A stretch of 64,000 nt of DNA from Candidatus Kapaibacterium sp. (GTDB taxonomy: Bacteria > Bacteroidota > Ignavibacteria > Kapaibacteriales > HRBIN21): positions 1 to 64,000 of the forward strand of contig CALKEU010000001.1 in NCBI GenBank assembly GCA_938084565.1, given 5' to 3'. Below are positions 9,330-18,323 of the stretch, piece after piece. The notes under the pieces are model-generated. The model was given only the letters and a program-made list of their open reading frames with translations. It was not told the origin of the DNA and searched no databases. Numbering within the stretch: the first letter of the stretch is position 1; each line of letters opens with the position of its first letter. The position numbers were made by a program, and so were the translations under genes.

Positions 9330-10201
9330 GGCTGCCTGACGATGGACGCAATTACCCCGGATAGGAGCAGGACAAAGGCCACTCCATAGGCCCACACCAC
9401 CAGCGACACCACCGCTGCATAACCCCCATAGAGCCATCCCCACGGAGCCAGGTGCTCCAAGTACCATACAAATCCCCCGCGGAGTACCTCCGTCAGCAGA
9501 ACGGCAATCCCGACGGCTCGCCCAACCATAGACCACGGTATCCACACCAGCGGGACAAAACGGAAGAGAAAGCCGAAGAGAGCAACCTCCAGAGCCACAG
9601 AAGCCACCGTCCCTGCAATGTGCTGCACAACCCCACGCCAGGCGAGCGGAAGTAAGGCCGCTCCCCAGGCCGTCAGTACCCCCCAGCCAATGAGCATGAG
9701 CGAGAGCGGCAATGTTAGCCCAACCAGTACCACCGTCAGGAGCATATCGCGCAGCCGACCCCATAGGAGCAGCCCGCCGGTTGCCGGCTGTGGCAGCTGG
9801 AATGCCGCATGAAGCCCTGTCCGCACTGAGCGCAGGAGCGCCGACGCTGCCCACAGCAATGACACAACCCCAATGACTCCTATCGCCGAGCGCCGCTGTA
9901 CGGTCAGCTCAACTTGCTCCATGACTGCCGTCACGACCCGCCGGAGCTGCTCCGAAGGCAGGAGCGGGAGAATCAGCACCCGCTCAAGCGCCTCCTCGAC
10001 CACCTGCGTCGACACTACCCCCGCAAAGACCCACAACGCCAAAAGTCCGACCGGTATGAAGCAGAGCACCACATTGAAGGCTATGCCAGCCGCCAACAGA
10101 TAGAGATGTCCCCCACGGAGCCGATGCATCACGGCCTCTACAAAGCCATAGCCCTGGCGGAGAAGCTGCCAGAGCCTTCGCCATCCCCTAGCCTTCCTCA
10201 T
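9290..10201 (-). CDS. YihY/BrkB (UPF0761) family membrane protein
   Basis: The 303-residue integral membrane protein starts at ATG 10201 (MRKARGWRRLWQLLRQGYGF). It has about six hydrophobic helices. The family N-terminus, here HLYLLAAGIAFNVVLCFIPVG, is followed by the cytoplasmic-helix region and the C-terminal YGGYAAVVSLVVWAYGVAFVLLLSG, matching YihY/BrkB proteins. The family's biochemical role is unsettled; the RNase BN name given historically is wrong. It overlaps the upstream kinase by 14 nt and the downstream kinase by 40 nt, so it is embedded between two sensor kinases. Confidence 0.85.
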   Translation of the reverse strand: MRKARGWRRLWQLLRQGYGFVEAVMHRLRGGHLYLLAAGIAFNVVLCFIPVGLLALWVFAGVVSTQVVEEALERVLILPLLPSEQLRRVVTAVMEQVELTVQRRSAIGVIGVVSLLWAASALLRSVRTGLHAAFQLPQPATGGLLLWGRLRDMLLTVVLVGLTLPLSLMLIGWGVLTAWGAALLPLAWRGVVQHIAGTVASVALEVALFGFLFRFVPLVWIPWSMVGRAVGIAVLLTEVLRGGFVWYLEHLAPWGWLYGGYAAVVSLVVWAYGVAFVLLLSGVIASIVRQPCGSVSEGSGVGG

Positions 10202-11705
10202 CTCGCAACTCCGGGAAGCACAACCGTACTCGAGTTCCACCCCCGAGCCGACTGTCCAGCTCCACGCGCCCCCCGTGCGCTTCGACAATCCAGCGGACAA
10301 TAGCCAACCCCAGCCCTGCACCATCGGCAGAGGTGCGCGACCGTGACTTCTCCGCCCGATAGAAGCGCTCGAACACGTGTGGCATATCCTCCGGGGCAAT
10401 GCCCACCCCTGTGTCAGCTACCTCGACGACGACCTCCCCCGAGGCCGAATAGAGGGAGAGCGTCACACTGCCTCCCGCAGGAGTATACTTGAGCGCATTG
10501 TCCACTACATTGAGCACAGCTTGCCGCAGGCGTAGGGCATCTCCGAGCACGCGGCCGTCTGAGTCCGCACGTCGGTAAATTGCAATCCCTCGCTCCCGCG
10601 CTAGCGGCTCCACATCCTCGGCTATCTCCTCAATGAGCTGAGCGAGCAAGACGGGCTGCTGATCCAAAGGCAGCTGCCCACGCTCGGCACGAGCTAGCTC
10701 AAAGAGGGTCTCCACAATCCGATGCAGGCGCAATACCTCCTCCAATGCGCTCGAGAGCACCGCTTCGTACTCCTCGGGCCGCTTACGAGAGCGCAGCGCT
10801 AACTCCAGTTCCCCAATCAGGATAGTCAAGGGCGTGCGGAGCTCATGCGAGACATCCGCGCTGAATTGCCGAATCTGCATAAAGGAGGCCTCCAGGCGGG
10901 CTATCATCTGATTGAGTGTCCGAGCCAGGTGCGCAAGCTCATCCTCCGTCGGAGGCTCAGGGATACGCAGGCTGAGATTGTGCGCCGTAATGCTTTCGGC
11001 CGTCCGACGCATCATATCGACCGGACGCAGTGAGGCTCGAGCCAAGACCCAGCCCCCGAATCCAGCAATAGCCAGAACCAGCGGAATAGCCCACAGCAGC
11101 AGCAACCCCAGGCGCTGCAGCACTGCCTCGATTTCCCGAACGTTGTAGCCTACGGCTACCTCTGCCAGCGTACTGCGGTAGACCAGCAGCTGCTGCTCTT
11201 CGCCCCGCAGCCAGACCCGCAACACCCGCCGCTCACCTACCCTGCTCAGACGCAGGACCGGCAGACTATCCTCCAGCAGGTTGGCCGAACGCCAGATGAT
11301 ATGACCCGCCGTATCGGCAATCTGGATGGAGTACGTCCGGGGGTTGAGCAAAATGTACTGGTACACGGCACTCCAGACTGGGCTGCCAGCCGCTGCCAGT
11401 GTATCGCTCGGCAGCGGACCCACGAATCCCCGCAGCGGTGTAGTACTCCAGACGGAGAAGGAGCGCTGCACCACAGAGCGGCTGTGCTGCAACGGACGTA
11501 ACGGCTGCCAGCCCTGTTCGTGAGCCCGCTCTACAATGAACCCCACCGTCTGGGCTACCTGTCCGAGCGACTGCTCCAAGCTGTGGTAGAGCTCCTGCCG
11601 CACGCTCCAGTACCAGAAGAGCCCAAAGCTCACCAGTACAGCAGCAACCATCCCACCGTACCAGAGCGTCAGGCGCGCCCGCAGCGATAGCCGATGTCCA
11701 ATCAT
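10188..11705 (-). CDS. Sensor histidine kinase with periplasmic domain and HAMP
   Basis: The 505-residue protein has a first transmembrane helix at about 16-33, a periplasmic sensor segment (about 35-195), a second helix at about 199-220 (LLLLWAIPLVLAIAGFGGWVL), HAMP (about 225-275), HisKA with H287 in FSADVSHELRTPL, and HATPase_c with VLNVVDNALKYTPAGG, DTGVGI and GAGLGLAIVRWI. It resembles CusS/heavy-metal-type sensor kinases in layout; the ligand is unknown. The start overlaps the DUF3109 stop by 4 nt (ATGA) and the end overlaps BrkB. There is no cognate regulator beside it. Confidence 0.9.
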   Translation of the reverse strand: MIGHRLSLRARLTLWYGGMVAAVLVSFGLFWYWSVRQELYHSLEQSLGQVAQTVGFIVERAHEQGWQPLRPLQHSRSVVQRSFSVWSTTPLRGFVGPLPSDTLAAAGSPVWSAVYQYILLNPRTYSIQIADTAGHIIWRSANLLEDSLPVLRLSRVGERRVLRVWLRGEEQQLLVYRSTLAEVAVGYNVREIEAVLQRLGLLLLWAIPLVLAIAGFGGWVLARASLRPVDMMRRTAESITAHNLSLRIPEPPTEDELAHLARTLNQMIARLEASFMQIRQFSADVSHELRTPLTILIGELELALRSRKRPEEYEAVLSSALEEVLRLHRIVETLFELARAERGQLPLDQQPVLLAQLIEEIAEDVEPLARERGIAIYRRADSDGRVLGDALRLRQAVLNVVDNALKYTPAGGSVTLSLYSASGEVVVEVADTGVGIAPEDMPHVFERFYRAEKSRSRTSADGAGLGLAIVRWIVEAHGGRVELDSRLGGGTRVRLCFPELRDEEG

Positions 11706-12277
11706 GGGAGTCCGAAAGTCCGCCGCAGTTCATCACACCACTGCACACCGAAGGCGCGCTCGAGCGCCTCCGCCACCATCCCGAGTACCGTCTGCCTCCT
11801 GCGACACCCGTGCTCATAGGCAGGCGCACACTCCTCGAACGGCTCGAAGACCACGTAGCGCTGTCCAGCATGCATACGCAGACGCAGCGGGAAGAGGTGG
11901 CACGAGAGTGGCTTGCGAAACGCTATCACCCCCTCCTCGTACGCCTGTTCGAACGCACACCGGGCTATGTTCCCCTCCCACACCACAAACACGCACGGTC
12001 CTTCAGGCAGGCAGCGCGTGTAGAATTTCTCCCCACGTTCGAGCACAGCCCCGTGCTGTTCAATACAGCGCTGGGCTGCCACCGGCAGACGAGGTAGGAT
12101 CACAGGGAGCAGCTCCGCTACTACCGCTACCTCCTCCGGTTGGAGGGGAGCCCCCTCTTCGACCCCCGGCACCGTACAGCAGCCCCCTCGGCAGCGCTCC
12201 ACCGGACAAGCAAACGGAATCTCCGCCAGATCGCCCTGCACCAGAACATCCCCAATCGCTACGAAAGGCAGTCTCAT
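11702..12277 (-). CDS. DUF3109 family cysteine-rich protein
   Basis: This is a 191-residue protein from ATG 12277 (MRLPFVAIGDVLVQGD). Cysteines cluster at C24, C29, C33 and C34 (FACPVERCRGGCC), with further cysteines at about 71, 89, 95, 107 and 126. The RGGCC and LSCHLFPLRL segments match DUF3109, a family common in Bacteroidota and related to the YkgJ zinc/iron-chelating cluster proteins. A metal- or Fe-S-binding role is likely but unproven. The start overlaps the queE stop by 4 nt (ATGA) and the stop overlaps the kinase start likewise, so it is coupled on both sides. Confidence 0.8.
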   Translation of the reverse strand: MRLPFVAIGDVLVQGDLAEIPFACPVERCRGGCCTVPGVEEGAPLQPEEVAVVAELLPVILPRLPVAAQRCIEQHGAVLERGEKFYTRCLPEGPCVFVVWEGNIARCAFEQAYEEGVIAFRKPLSCHLFPLRLRMHAGQRYVVFEPFEECAPAYEHGCRRRQTVLGMVAEALERAFGVQWCDELRRTFGLP

Positions 12278-12978
12278 ACACCACGCCGCTCCGGATCCCA
12301 GATGTACTTGTGCAGCTGCAATTGAAGCCGTACAGGCAGTCGATCGTGCAAAATCCACGCCGCTAACTCCTGTGGCGCCAAGAGCCCAAAAGCCGGCGAG
12401 AAAAGGACTGCTGCTACACGTTCGGCCAAGCGATAACGCTCCACAACCTCACAGGCCCAGACGTAATCCCGCCGGTCTGCAATGACGAACTTGACCTCAT
12501 CGCTACCCCGCAGCAGCTCCAGATTGGGCCAATACATGAGCGCACTCATCCGCGACGAAGGGCACTTGACATCCACGATGCGGATAATACGCGCATCGAG
12601 CAGCTCAATGCTGATGTGGCCACCCGTTTCGACCGCTACCGTATAGCCCATATCACACAGATGCCGCATCAGCTCAAAGCTTGCCCATTGCTCCAGAGGC
12701 TCCCCACCGGTGAACTCCACAAAGCGGCAGCCGTAGGCATAGACCTGCTCGAGAATCTCCCGGCCCCTCATCCACTGACCACCCCGGCGATGGGAGAGCG
12801 CATACCGAGTATCGCACCAGCTACAGCGGAGCTTGCATCCCTGCAGACGTACGAACACACACGGCATCCCAGCTCGCGTCCCCTCGCCCTGGATGGAGTA
12901 GAAGATTTCGCTGACGTGGAACAGCTCCTGGAGCGGGTCGAGAGCGGCCAGTGCCTCGCGCGTGGGCTGCTGCAGCAT
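12274..12978 (-). CDS. queE: 7-carboxy-7-deazaguanine synthase (radical SAM)
   Basis: The 234-residue radical SAM enzyme converts 6-carboxytetrahydropterin to CDG, the ring contraction that commits to queuosine and other 7-deazapurines. The cluster motif is C48-x3-C52-x2-C55 (GCKLRCSWCDT), preceded by the QueE hallmark EIFYSIQGEGTRAGMPCVFVRLQGC; the FTGGEPLEQ SAM-binding strand follows. queC, queD and queF are not in the window. It heads a minus-strand run coupled by ATGA to the DUF3109 gene. The 55 bp upstream contain no clear TAnnTTTG element. Confidence 0.93.
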   Translation of the reverse strand: MLQQPTREALAALDPLQELFHVSEIFYSIQGEGTRAGMPCVFVRLQGCKLRCSWCDTRYALSHRRGGQWMRGREILEQVYAYGCRFVEFTGGEPLEQWASFELMRHLCDMGYTVAVETGGHISIELLDARIIRIVDVKCPSSRMSALMYWPNLELLRGSDEVKFVIADRRDYVWACEVVERYRLAERVAAVLFSPAFGLLAPQELAAWILHDRLPVRLQLQLHKYIWDPERRGV

Positions 12979-13033
12979 CGGGCATGCACTCCATCAACTC
13001 CAGTGTCAAAGACGAACAAGCCCTGGCAGACAC

Positions 13034-14032
13034 TCACCGCTGCGGTCGCCTCTGCTGCCAGAGCCAACATAGCCCCCCGAGCACGAGCATAATGAGCGTA
13101 TTCAATCCATGAGCAACCGTCGCATAGGCGAGCGCTCGCGCTGGTGCAACGGCGAAGAACTCCATGAGCGTCAGCTGGACCGCCACATGGTAAACCCCAG
13201 CTGCCGACGGGGTGGGCGCCAGCGCAATTGCCACCGAGGAAACCACCAGCACTTGAAAAGCCTCCACCGGCCCCAGGGGCAACTCGAAGACCCAGAAGAG
13301 TCCGTAGAGTGGAACCCAGTAGAGTACCCACAACACTGCCGTGAGCAGCACCAGCACCCCAGACCGCCAAGGCTCTCCAAGGACACTCACCCCAGCACGG
13401 AGCTCCTCCAGAATCTGTTGCCCATGGTGTGACCAGCGCGGCCGCCAACGGGCCAGCAGGCGCACTATCCACCCGCCCCACTGCCGTATCCTCGCCAGCA
13501 GCACAACGGTTGCCCCCAATAGTGCAACTCCCACTGCAACCCCAACGGCTGCAGACCCCGCACCCCCGGTCATAGCGGCGAAGAGCTCTTCCGTGAAAGC
13601 CGCCAGTCCGATCACCAGCAACAGCACCACCGTGACGGCATCTAAGAGACGCTCCACAATCACCCCTGAGACTAATGTCGCCAGAGGCATCATCTCCCGC
13701 CGGCTCAAGACGTAGGGGCGGATGAGCTCACCGGCTCGCGGCACAATGGCATTGACGGCATAGCCGATCATCACAGCAGCAAAGGCATTCCCCAGATGGG
13801 GGCGCCGGCCGAGCGCTGCCTCAATCAAAAGCTGCCACCGCCACGCCCGCACAAGATGTGCCGCCACGATAACCGGAACAAACCACCACAGGCGCTCCTG
13901 CGCAGCGTAGCGCAGTGCCCCCAGAAAAGCTTCCCACTCAACCAAGCGGAGAGCCAGGAGGAGCGACAGGAGCAACACTCCGACGCTCACCCCCCATCGG
14001 AGCCACCGCCTCCATTGCTCAGAGAGTAACAT
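13034..14032 (-). CDS. UPF0104/LPG-synthase-like integral membrane protein
   Basis: The roughly 332-residue protein from ATG 14032 (MLLSEQWRRWLRWG) has about 7-8 hydrophobic helices and the arginine-flanked motif AHLVRAWRWQLLIEAAL, followed by VNAIVPRAGELIRPYVLSRREMM. This is the YbhN/UPF0104 family (lysylphosphatidylglycerol synthase transmembrane region) without a catalytic GNAT domain. Family members are thought to move or flip lipids, but the substrate is unknown. ATG 14041 is an equally possible start; the ORF-track start at 14227 lies in uvrA shadow. It overlaps the uvrA stop by 14 nt. Confidence 0.8.
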   Translation of the reverse strand: MLLSEQWRRWLRWGVSVGVLLLSLLLALRLVEWEAFLGALRYAAQERLWWFVPVIVAAHLVRAWRWQLLIEAALGRRPHLGNAFAAVMIGYAVNAIVPRAGELIRPYVLSRREMMPLATLVSGVIVERLLDAVTVVLLLVIGLAAFTEELFAAMTGGAGSAAVGVAVGVALLGATVVLLARIRQWGGWIVRLLARWRPRWSHHGQQILEELRAGVSVLGEPWRSGVLVLLTAVLWVLYWVPLYGLFWVFELPLGPVEAFQVLVVSSVAIALAPTPSAAGVYHVAVQLTLMEFFAVAPARALAYATVAHGLNTLIMLVLGGLCWLWQQRRPQR

Positions 14033-16823
14033 GGCTGCCATCGATAAGGCTTGGCTCATAGGCCAGGAAGCGACGGAGTGCTGCCCCCGTGTGCGAGCGT
14101 CGGCTCCGGGCCACCTGCTCCGGAGTACCCATGGCCACAACATATCCCCCCGCCTCGCCAGCCTCCGGACCAAGGTCGACCACCCAATCTGCGGCAGCAA
14201 TGACGTGCATGTGGTGTTCGATGACAACTACCGTGTGTCCCCGATCGACCAACTGCTGGAGCACCGCTAGCAAGCGGGCAACATCGTGCAGATGCAGCCC
14301 TGTGGTCGGCTCGTCCAAGAGGAAGAGTTTCTGCCCCTCTTCGTGCTCGGCCAGGTGAGCTGCGAGTTTGAGCCGCTGTGCCTCACCACCGGAGAGCATC
14401 GTCGTGGGTTGTCCAAGCCGCAAATAGCCCAACCCAACCTGCTGCAGCGGCAGCAGGCGCTCGACAATCCGGCGCTGCTCAGCGAAGAAGTCCACAGCCT
14501 CATCGACGGTCATCTGCAGCACATCCACGATGCTCCTGCCCCGATAGCGAGCCTGAAGGACCTCACTCTTATACCGCATCCCGCGGCAGGCCTCACACTC
14601 CAGCGGCAGGTCGGAGAGGAATTGCATCTCCACCCAGACGATGCCCTCACCCTGGCAGACTTCACAGCGCCCTCCGGGAATATTGAAGGAGAAGTAGCCG
14701 GCCGTCCATCCCCGCTGCCGAGCGTAGTCTGTGGTAGCAAACAGCTCTCGGATTGGATCGAAGGCCTTCGTGTACGTGGCCGGCGTCGAACGGCTCGAGC
14801 GTCCGGGCGGGGCCTGATCGACCAGGACAACGTGCTCGATGGACTCGGCCCCCTCGATGCCCGCACAAGCACCGAGCTCTTCAACCGGTATGCCCCTCAG
14901 ACGCTGCAGATGGGCATAGAGGACATCGTACAGCAGCGTACTCTTGCCCGAACCCGATACCCCGCTGATGACGCTGAGGCATCCGAGCGGCAGGGCTACG
15001 TCATCGCCCTTGAGATTGTGCGCCGTGGGTTTCCGAATCCATAGCCACCCTTTGGGTTTCCGACGCCGTACAGGAAGCTCCACCCGCCGACGGCCCGAGA
15101 GGTAGCTCCCTGTGAGCGTGTCCGACTGCTGAAGCTCCTCCACGGTCCCCTCGAAGACAACTCTCCCCCCTTGCTCGCCAGCCCCGGGCCCAAGCTCGAG
15201 CACCCAGTCGGCATGGCGGAGGATGTCCAAATCATGCTCAACGACGACAATTGTGTTCCCCAAATCCCGCAGCCGGAAGAGAACCTGCAGGAGCCGTTCG
15301 GTATCCCGCGGATGCAATCCAATGCTCGGTTCATCCAGGACATAGAGTGTGCCGACGAGCGACGAACTGAGCGCCGTAGCCAGCTGGATCCGCTGCGCTT
15401 CCCCGCCCGAGAGGGTGTGCGAAAGGCGATCCAGCGTCAAGTACCCCAGCCCGATGTCAACCAGAATTTGCAACCGACGGCGAATCTCCGAGAGGACCGT
15501 ACCGACGACAGCTTCCTGCCCCGGGGTCAGCTGGAGCTGCTCAAACCATTGCAAGGCTTCCGACAGGCTCATCGTCAGCAGCTCGGGGAAGAATTTCCCC
15601 CCGACGGCAACTCGGCGAGCCGATGTACGTAGACGCGACCCGCCGCAGGCGTGGCAGCGCGTATAGCTTCGGTAACGGCTCAGGAGCACGCGCGCTTGCA
15701 CCTTGTGGGTTTGCTCCTCGAGCTGAGCAAAGAACCGATGCAGCCCGATATACTCGTCGGCCCCTTCCCAGATGAGCCGCCACTGCTCAGGGGTGAGTTG
15801 CTCGACAGGAACATCCGTTGGAATCCCGTAGCGCTTCGCCACAGCCAGAAGGCGCTGCAAATGCAGGGCCCCACTCGGAGTCCGGAACGGATGGATTGCC
15901 CCATCTCGGAGCGAACGCTGCTTGTCTGGAATGACCAGCTCTGGATCAATCCCTATCGTTCGCCCAAATCCCTGGCAGACCGGGCAGGCACCTAAGGGGC
16001 TGTTGAAGGAGAACAAGCGCGGCTCTGGCTCGACATATTCAATCTGGCAATAGGCGCACTCGTAGCGGCTGCTGGCTCGGTACTCTGCCCTACTCTTACG
16101 CTCGTAAGCCACGGCACGCCCTTCGCCTGCCCCGAAGGCCATCTCGAGCGCTTCCACAAGGCGGGATACCGTCTCCTGCTCAGCGCTGAGCAGAAGCCGA
16201 TCGACAACCACAATCCACTCATCTGCCCGTCCGATGCGAGAGGCCGCCTCTGCCAGCCCGACCAGCTCTGCCGTCGGGCGGTGGAGGAGCCGAACGAAGC
16301 CATCGGCCTGCAGCCGAGCCAGACGCTCCGACAGGGCCGGGGGCCTCTCCGGAAAGGGGAACCCTACCACTAGCTGGCTGCCCGAGGGCAGCTGCCGTAG
16401 GAGCTCCTCGGCAAAACTCTGCGCCGATGCACGCCGCACCGGCCGGTTGCATCGTGCACAGTATGTGGTACCAATGCGCCCGTAGAGGAGGCGAAAATGG
16501 TCGTAGAGCTCGGTCATCGTGGCCACAGTCGAACGCGGGTTGCGCTGGAGCGGGCGCTGCTCGAGCGCCAAAGCTGGCGGCAGCCCCTCGATACCATCGA
16601 TCTCCGGCCGAGGCATCCGCTCCAGAAACTGCCGGGCATAGGCGGAGAGGGATTCCACAAAGCGACGTTGCCCCTCAGCGTAGAGCGTGTCGAAGGCAAG
16701 AGAAGACTTTCCCGATCCACTGACCCCCGTAATGACGATGAGTCGCTTGCGCGGTAAAGCTACAGTAATCCCCTTCAGGTTGTGCGTCCGGGCACCGCGG
16801 ATGACAATCCACTGCTGTTCCAT
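14019..16823 (-). CDS. uvrA: Excinuclease ABC subunit A
   Basis: The preferred product is 934 residues from ATG 16823 (MEQQWIVIRGARTHNLKGI), the usual UvrA length; the 34 extra residues in the ORF track precede a promoter-like element and look non-coding. Two ABC modules are complete: Walker A GVSGSGKSS (33-41) and GVSGSGKST in the second half, signatures LSGGEAQR twice, and zinc-binding CxxC pairs such as CARCNRPV, CAYCQIEY/CPVCQG and CEVCQG/CEACRG. UvrA dimers find DNA lesions and load UvrB in nucleotide excision repair. It is divergent from the fabI-like gene across 117 bp and followed by an overlapping membrane-protein gene. Confidence 0.96.
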   Translation of the reverse strand: MEQQWIVIRGARTHNLKGITVALPRKRLIVITGVSGSGKSSLAFDTLYAEGQRRFVESLSAYARQFLERMPRPEIDGIEGLPPALALEQRPLQRNPRSTVATMTELYDHFRLLYGRIGTTYCARCNRPVRRASAQSFAEELLRQLPSGSQLVVGFPFPERPPALSERLARLQADGFVRLLHRPTAELVGLAEAASRIGRADEWIVVVDRLLLSAEQETVSRLVEALEMAFGAGEGRAVAYERKSRAEYRASSRYECAYCQIEYVEPEPRLFSFNSPLGACPVCQGFGRTIGIDPELVIPDKQRSLRDGAIHPFRTPSGALHLQRLLAVAKRYGIPTDVPVEQLTPEQWRLIWEGADEYIGLHRFFAQLEEQTHKVQARVLLSRYRSYTRCHACGGSRLRTSARRVAVGGKFFPELLTMSLSEALQWFEQLQLTPGQEAVVGTVLSEIRRRLQILVDIGLGYLTLDRLSHTLSGGEAQRIQLATALSSSLVGTLYVLDEPSIGLHPRDTERLLQVLFRLRDLGNTIVVVEHDLDILRHADWVLELGPGAGEQGGRVVFEGTVEELQQSDTLTGSYLSGRRRVELPVRRRKPKGWLWIRKPTAHNLKGDDVALPLGCLSVISGVSGSGKSTLLYDVLYAHLQRLRGIPVEELGACAGIEGAESIEHVVLVDQAPPGRSSRSTPATYTKAFDPIRELFATTDYARQRGWTAGYFSFNIPGGRCEVCQGEGIVWVEMQFLSDLPLECEACRGMRYKSEVLQARYRGRSIVDVLQMTVDEAVDFFAEQRRIVERLLPLQQVGLGYLRLGQPTTMLSGGEAQRLKLAAHLAEHEEGQKLFLLDEPTTGLHLHDVARLLAVLQQLVDRGHTVVVIEHHMHVIAAADWVVDLGPEAGEAGGYVVAMGTPEQVARSRRSHTGAALRRFLAYEPSLIDGSHVTL

Positions 16824-16854
16824 TGTGCGTGTGCACTCAAGAGCGCTGAGACCA

Positions 16855-16862
16855 CAAAAATA
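16855..16862 (-). promoter_or_regulatory. Bacteroidota-type -7 promoter element for uvrA
   Basis: TATTTTTG on the minus strand matches TAnnTTTG exactly and ends 31 nt before the uvrA ATG at 16823. It supports that start over the longer ORF. No -33 TTTG at proper spacing is seen. Confidence 0.5.
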
Positions 16863-16897
16863 GCGCAATCCGGTGCCGACCGTTGTCTGCAAGTTCA

Positions 16898-16905
16898 TAA
16901 CTTTG
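16898..16905 (+). promoter_or_regulatory. Bacteroidota-type -7 promoter element for the enoyl-ACP reductase-like gene
   Basis: TAACTTTG on the plus strand matches TAnnTTTG exactly, 35 nt before ATG 16941. Together with the oppositely oriented element at 16855-16862 it makes the uvrA/fabI gap a divergent promoter region. Confidence 0.5.
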
Positions 16906-16940
16906 CGCAGCTTAGAGTTGTGCAACGAACCGCCGAGCTG

Positions 16941-17765
16941 ATGAGTGAAGCACCTCTGTACGCCTTAATCCTGGGGGTTTCGAGCGGCTTCGGACGGGCA
17001 ACGGCTCGAGCACTGGCACGCGAAGGCTACCACATCGTCGGGGTCCATCTAGATCGAGCAGCAACCTTGCCGCAGGTAGAAGCACTCAAAGCAGAGCTCC
17101 AAAGCCACGGCGTGCGTGTCCTCTTCTTCAACCAGAACGCCGCCGATCCTGAGTGCCGCCGCACCGTCATCGAAGCACTCAAAGCAGAGTTTGCCCAGCA
17201 CCCCCATGCGACATTACGCCTTCTGCTCCATTCGCTGGCCTTCGGTACCTTGCTCCCCTTCATCGCTGAGCCGCCCCAGGAGGTGGTCACGCAGAAGCGG
17301 CTGGAGATGACCCTGGATGTCATGGCCAACAGCCTCGTCTACTGGACACAGGACATTGTCCGCGAGCGTCTCATGGGGCCTGGCGGGCGCATCTTAGCCA
17401 TGACAAGCGCGGGGAGTGAACGGGTTATCCCCATGTATGGGGCTGTCTCGGCTGCTAAAGCTGCTCTGGAGTCGTATGTCCGTCAGCTAGCCTTGGAATT
17501 GGCTCCCTACGCCATCACGGCCAATGCTATCCGAGCCGGCGTCACCGATACCCCGGCTCTCCGGCGTATTCCTGGCAATGATATCCTCATCGACAACGCT
17601 ATTGCCCGCAATCCTTATCACCGCCTGACCACGCCGGAGGATGTGGCACGCATCGTCACGCTGCTGGTGCGTCCGGAAGCCGACTGGATTAACGGTGCCA
17701 TCATTGCCGCCGATGGCGGCGAGAACATCGTCGACATTACGTGGTGGAAACCTCCCACGGAGTAA
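16941..17765 (+). CDS. Enoyl-ACP reductase-like short-chain dehydrogenase (FabI/FabL type)
   Basis: This is a 274-residue SDR from ATG 16941 (MSEAPLYALILGVSSGFG); the ORF-track start at 16782 runs through the promoter. The NAD(P)-binding glycine motif is GVSSGFG (12-18). The catalytic pair is Y166 and K173 in YGAVSAAK, a Tyr-x6-Lys spacing that marks FabI/FabL enoyl reductases rather than the Tyr-x3-Lys of classical SDRs. ALELAPYAITANAIRAGVTDTPALRRIPG is FabL-like. It would catalyse the last reduction of fatty-acid elongation. Other fab genes are absent, so an alternative SDR function is not excluded. A barrel protein and a TPR lipoprotein follow on the same strand. Confidence 0.75.
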   Translation: MSEAPLYALILGVSSGFGRATARALAREGYHIVGVHLDRAATLPQVEALKAELQSHGVRVLFFNQNAADPECRRTVIEALKAEFAQHPHATLRLLLHSLAFGTLLPFIAEPPQEVVTQKRLEMTLDVMANSLVYWTQDIVRERLMGPGGRILAMTSAGSERVIPMYGAVSAAKAALESYVRQLALELAPYAITANAIRAGVTDTPALRRIPGNDILIDNAIARNPYHRLTTPEDVARIVTLLVRPEADWINGAIIAADGGENIVDITWWKPPTE

Positions 17766-17792
17766 GTCTCACCGGTAGACCCGCTCAAACCG

Positions 17793-18317
17793 ATGCTCGT
17801 ACTTGTGGCTCTCATGCTCAGCATTGTCAGCCTCTCGGCCCAGCAGATTCCCCAATACCGCCTAGGGGAGGGAGAACAGCAGCGCAGCGCTGCTGTCCAT
17901 CCCTTCGAGCGACACACCTACTTTGGTGCAGGCGCCCAAGTAGGTTGGTTGAGCGGTATAGGGCTCAGCTTTCGGCTCTCCTCACCCACACGGTGGGGTG
18001 GAGAAGTCAACTTTGGCATCCTCAAGCTCACGAGCGCAAGCTTTTGGTGCCTTGGGGGAGAGCTCCACTACCGCTTGGGCATCTCCCAGAGTTACCGCTC
18101 ATATCTTCTGGCCGGGCTGGGTTATTACTCCCACACAACCGATCGGAAGGCCGAATCCATCTGGCCAGTCCGCTTCGGCTTCGGCCTCGGAGCGGAAACC
18201 TTCCTCCTGGAATGGCTAGCCCTAGGAGCTGAGCTAGCCATCACGGCGTACACCAATGGGGAAGCTGTCCAAGTCCTGCCAATGCCGCAATTCGGGCTTG
18301 TGTACTACTTCCGCTGA
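17793..18317 (+). CDS. Small predicted outer-membrane barrel protein
   Basis: The 174-residue protein has a signal peptide (MLVLVALMLSIVSLSAQ) and short amphipathic strands: YFGAGAQVGWLSGIGLSF, YRSYLLAGLGYYSHTT, FGFGLGAETFLLEWLALGAELAITAY, ending in the aromatic strand FGLVYYFR. This is compatible with an 8-stranded barrel. The family is not recognised. It lies 27 bp after the SDR gene and 6 bp before the lipoprotein gene, in a probable operon. Confidence 0.6.
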   Translation: MLVLVALMLSIVSLSAQQIPQYRLGEGEQQRSAAVHPFERHTYFGAGAQVGWLSGIGLSFRLSSPTRWGGEVNFGILKLTSASFWCLGGELHYRLGISQSYRSYLLAGLGYYSHTTDRKAESIWPVRFGFGLGAETFLLEWLALGAELAITAYTNGEAVQVLPMPQFGLVYYFR

Positions 18318-18323
18318 GATACC

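Noticed and set aside
9330-9854. N-terminal extension of the second histidine kinase
   Set aside because: Low-complexity Gly/Ala/Cys sequence that is BrkB coding in another frame; a clean ATG and transmembrane helix lie at 9329.
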